Shown: piece by piece, positions 4,575 through 6,463 of the stretch | Position numbering within the stretch: position 1 is the first letter of the stretch | How the letters are laid out: the number at the start of each line of letters is the position of its first letter | DNA from: Gammaproteobacteria bacterium RIFCSPHIGHO2_02_FULL_42_13 | Lineage (GTDB): Bacteria; Pseudomonadota; Gammaproteobacteria; UBA12402 | NCBI GenBank assembly: GCA_001801405.1 | Contig: MGXQ01000038.1 | Span: 281-6,743, forward strand | Length of the DNA: 6,463 nucleotides | Direction of reading: 5' to 3' | Translations under genes and position numbers: made by a program | Notes under the pieces: generated by a model | Told to the model about the DNA's origin: nothing | Databases searched by the model: none | The model's input: the letters and a program-made list of their open reading frames with translations, nothing else

Positions 4575-6463
4575 CCCCCACGGATCTATTTTATTTACGG
4601 GGTCATTCCAGCAGTAGATATATTGATTCGGTCCATCACCCATGCCTAACGGGTCTTTGGTGATGAAGCGGCCTATCAGGGGGTTGTAGTACCTTGCTCC
4701 GAAGAAGATTAATCCTGTCTCAGGGGAGTATTCCTTGGTCTTGTAGGCGTATTTGGTTGTCAAAGAGCCGGTCTGGTTTGTTATGTTGCCGAATGCGTCG
4801 TAGTCGTAGGTCTGAACTACCGCTCCGGATGAATCGGTTATCTGGTTTACGTTGCCAAGGTTGGAGTCATGGTAGTAATAAGTATCGAATATTATGCTTA
4901 AGACTTTACCGCGGTCTAAGGCCACATCAGGGATATGTCCAGCCGCAGGCAAGGCGGGCTGTATTGAGGATATTAGCCCTCCTATGCCTCCTGAAGAGAA
5001 AGGATTCTTGGTGTAGACCGCCTGCGTTGTATCAGAGGCGTCTCTTTCAATGAGCGGGGTTAAACCATCGTAGATGTATTTTACTATAGTTCCGCCTACA
5101 TTGGAAGAGGTTCTTCTGCCGTCGCCGGAGTAGGTGTAGAGAGTCTGGATTCCCGTTGTCACGGGAATGACACTACTTGCGGAAGCGGGGGCGGGAATGA
5201 CACTTACCAGACGGTTCTCGAAATCATAGGAGTAGGACTTGGCGCCTGAGAGGGTTGATGTCTCGGTTATGAGGCTGCCGTTGTTGTCGTAGGAGTAGGA
5301 GATTGCTTCGTCCGCCTGAGGCGGACTCGCTGAGCTGACCCTTGAGGTTATCTGGTTGGCGTTATTATATGAATAGGTTATCGGGATGCCGTCTCTTGTT
5401 TCTGTTAAGCGGTTGCCTGATGGGTCGTAGGTGTAATTCCTGGAGAAAGACGATGAGCCTGTTTTATCCTCGTGGGTGAGGCGTCCCGCGTCGTCATAGG
5501 CATAGTTATAGGCGTTTAGGTCCTTGTCGGTTATCTTTGTAAGCTGGGAAAGAGAGTTATAGTCGTAGTGGTAGGATGAGATAGTCTGTAACGAGCCGTT
5601 CTTTACCGTTAGGTCCTTAGTCTTGTCGTTTTTATAATAAGAGAAGGTTGTGGTTGTCCCGTTAGAATAAGTCATTCCGGTGAGCCTATTTGCCGTGTCG
5701 TAGGAGAAGGATGTCGTCTGGGATTGGGGGTTGGTCAATGACTTCTGCAGATTGTTGTCGTAATAGGCGTAAGTAAATATCCCCTCTGTCGCCGCTGTCA
5801 TCTTAATTCTATTTCCAACGGCGTCGTAACTGTAGGATATCGTGTCATTCGGCTGGGGAGACTCGACGCCTGTAAGCCATGTCCTGTTGTTGTAGGTATA
5901 GGAAGTTAGCCCTTCCTTATCGGTCATCTGGGATACCTTGCCGTATCTGTTGTAGGCATATTCGACCTTGCTTGCGTCGGGATAGGTTGCCGTCTTTAAG
6001 TTCCCTGCCAGATCGTAGGAATACGTTATCGTCTTTGCGTTCGCGTCTGTCTTGGTTTTAAGCTTTCCGTTGTTGTAGTAGGTGTAGGTTGTAACCTTAC
6101 CCAACGGGTCGGTTTCGCTTAAAAGGAGGTTTACGTCCGGGTCATAGGCATAGGTTGTAATGCGTCCGTTAGGGTCTGTTACGGATATGAGATTGCCGAC
6201 CTCGTCGTATGTATTGGTAACGGCGTCGTTTAATCCGTCTTTTATCGTCTTTAAGCGGTAGAGCTTGTCATATGTCCTTGCCTGGACGGTCAAGAGGCTG
6301 CCGTCGGGCTTGTATTTCTTCATAGTGGTGTAGGCGTCTGAATGCAGCAGCGGAGGCGAGTTCTCGTAGGTGTATAAAGTTATGAAGCCCTCGGGGTCTG
6401 TTACCTTTTTAAGCCTGGAATAGTGGTCGTATTCGTATCGGGTTATAAGAGCGCTCCCGCCGG
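4203..6463 (-). CDS. RHS/YD-repeat polymorphic toxin, N-terminus beyond window
   Basis: The frame is open from the window edge, giving 752 residues without a start. It contains many YD repeats ('YAYDPDVNLLLSETDPLG', 'YTYDPSGNRLTETRDG') and then the RHS-associated core ('YSPETGLIFFGARYYNP', 'GRFITKDPLG', 'NQYIYCWNDP'). RHS proteins build a closed shell around a toxic C-terminal domain that is delivered to neighbours or hosts. Numbering from the Met at 6323, Arg544, Asp557 and Asp580 have the 13- and 23-residue spacing of the autocleavage residues described for TcC proteins (recalled as R650, D663 and D686 of YenC2). Cleavage would fall near DPWGL, releasing the tip. That Met lies inside a YD repeat, so it is not a real start. 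Two linkers between repeats are unusually long and are encoded by palindromic DNA (5145-5204 and 5311-5325). The core DNA is GC-richer than the tip and the CPBP gene. Confidence 0.95.
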   Translation of the reverse strand, partial: GGSALITRYEYDHYSRLKKVTDPEGFITLYTYENSPPLLHSDAYTTMKKYKPDGSLLTVQARTYDKLYRLKTIKDGLNDAVTNTYDEVGNLISVTDPNGRITTYAYDPDVNLLLSETDPLGKVTTYTYYNNGKLKTKTDANAKTITYSYDLAGNLKTATYPDASKVEYAYNRYGKVSQMTDKEGLTSYTYNNRTWLTGVESPQPNDTISYSYDAVGNRIKMTAATEGIFTYAYYDNNLQKSLTNPQSQTTSFSYDTANRLTGMTYSNGTTTTFSYYKNDKTKDLTVKNGSLQTISSYHYDYNSLSQLTKITDKDLNAYNYAYDDAGRLTHEDKTGSSSFSRNYTYDPSGNRLTETRDGIPITYSYNNANQITSRVSSASPPQADEAISYSYDNNGSLITETSTLSGAKSYSYDFENRLVSVIPAPASASSVIPVTTGIQTLYTYSGDGRRTSSNVGGTIVKYIYDGLTPLIERDASDTTQAVYTKNPFSSGGIGGLISSIQPALPAAGHIPDVALDRGKVLSIIFDTYYYHDSNLGNVNQITDSSGAVVQTYDYDAFGNITNQTGSLTTKYAYKTKEYSPETGLIFFGARYYNPLIGRFITKDPLGMGDGPNQYIYCWNDPVNKIDPWGLCIDQNITDWVTMMNLALTDPEVLIAQELALARGSLAAFGLSNKSIVEEKINEWMNALKNISQKPNPNKVVLSPPSPESVKVSQDIIKAAIQAALKVSGNPSFYFEIDKNGDLNVGGMKVKMH
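4575..5231 (-). repeat. Direct repeat of RHS core DNA, copy 1 (intact)
   Basis: This is the intact counterpart of 2680-3212. It includes the 100 bp at 4637-4736 that the orphan copy lacks, and the palindrome block at 5145-5204 that has no counterpart there. The two copies run in the same direction, about 1.4 to 2 kb apart, so recombination between them would delete the intervening tip, CPBP gene and inverted repeat. Confidence 0.9.
5145..5204. repeat. REP-like palindrome block inside the RHS coding sequence
   Basis: A perfect 8-bp stem, ATTCCCGT (5149-5156) and ACGGGAAT (5161-5168), encloses a TGTC loop. Its right half, CGGGAATGACACT (5162-5174), is repeated exactly at 5192-5204. The form matches the widespread intergenic repeats of the type GTCATTCCCG...CGGGAATCCAG. 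Here it is translated in frame as 'VIPAPASASSVIPVTTGIQ', a linker just before 'YTYSGDGRR'. The orphan copy has a short unrelated linker instead, which supports insertion or expansion in copy 1. Confidence 0.75.
5311..5325. repeat. Short perfect palindrome inside a YD-repeat linker
   Basis: TCCGCC and GGCGGA form a perfect 6-bp stem around TGA (plus strand). On the coding strand it is read as part of 'SASPPQADEA', an extended, Pro/Ala-rich linker between 'NQITSRV' and 'ISYSYDNNG'. Neighbouring YD repeats have shorter spacers. The stem is like those of small mobile palindromes, but one copy without a comparison sequence is weak evidence. Confidence 0.45.

Noticed and set aside
4694..6061. Plus-strand open frames of 60 to 119 codons, rich in Arg, Cys, Leu and Ser
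   Set aside because: They lie antisense to the RHS gene, have no ribosome binding site and have the composition expected from the complement of YD-repeat coding DNA.
5270..6320. Recurring short motifs such as GTCGTAGG and GTAGGTGTA with regular spacing, looking like a repeat array
   Set aside because: They encode the Tyr-Asp and Tyr-Thr-Tyr parts of YD repeats, with variable spacing and degenerate sequence, so this is not a CRISPR array.

Overview
The window is a bacterial accessory region in which every credible gene lies on the minus strand, so the biological order runs from high to low coordinates. It reads as an RHS (YD-repeat) polymorphic-toxin locus with a displaced 'orphan' cassette behind it. 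The organism cannot be named from the sequence. A Sec-type signal peptide on a TPR protein, small mobile palindromes and strong switching between GC-richer RHS core DNA and AT-rich tip and membrane genes would fit an uncultivated Gram-negative lineage, but that is only an impression.

Positions 6463 to 4203 hold the 3' part of a large RHS gene, whose N-terminus lies outside the window. It has many YD repeats, a complete RHS-associated core with an intact Arg/Asp/Asp autocleavage signature, and a 123-residue C-terminal tip that I do not recognise, beginning after Asp-Pro-Trp-Gly. Behind it come a 16-codon ORF with a good ribosome binding site (4177 to 4127) and a CPBP/Abi membrane protease-family gene (4098 to 3298). 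The CPBP gene sits where an immunity gene would be expected.

Positions 3301 to 3215 hold a nested inverted-repeat element. It marks the edge of a second, truncated copy of the RHS core end (3212 to 2680). Core similarity to the first copy stops at the same Asp-Pro-x-Gly point, after which a completely different 127-residue tip follows (2679 to 2296); this tip may have a papain-like or NlpC/P60-like amidase fold. A three-helix membrane protein (2299 to 2033) overlaps the tip stop by 4 bases and is the likely immunity partner. The orphan core has lost 100 bp, which removes two of the three autocleavage residues and shifts the frame, so this copy is probably silent. A 62-bp stretch of shared core remains between the deletion and the tip. 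A crossover inside it would fuse the intact core in frame to the second tip.

Positions 1918 to 1 hold a membrane-anchored BEM46-like alpha/beta hydrolase, a 273-bp stretch with what look like gene remnants, and an overlapping pair made of a small membrane protein and a secreted TPR protein cut by the window edge. The link of these genes to the RHS system is unproven.

The first RHS copy also carries small REP-like palindromes read through in frame as linkers between YD repeats. Comparison with the orphan copy shows that at least one palindrome block and one separate 21-bp GC-rich insert differ between the copies while keeping frame.
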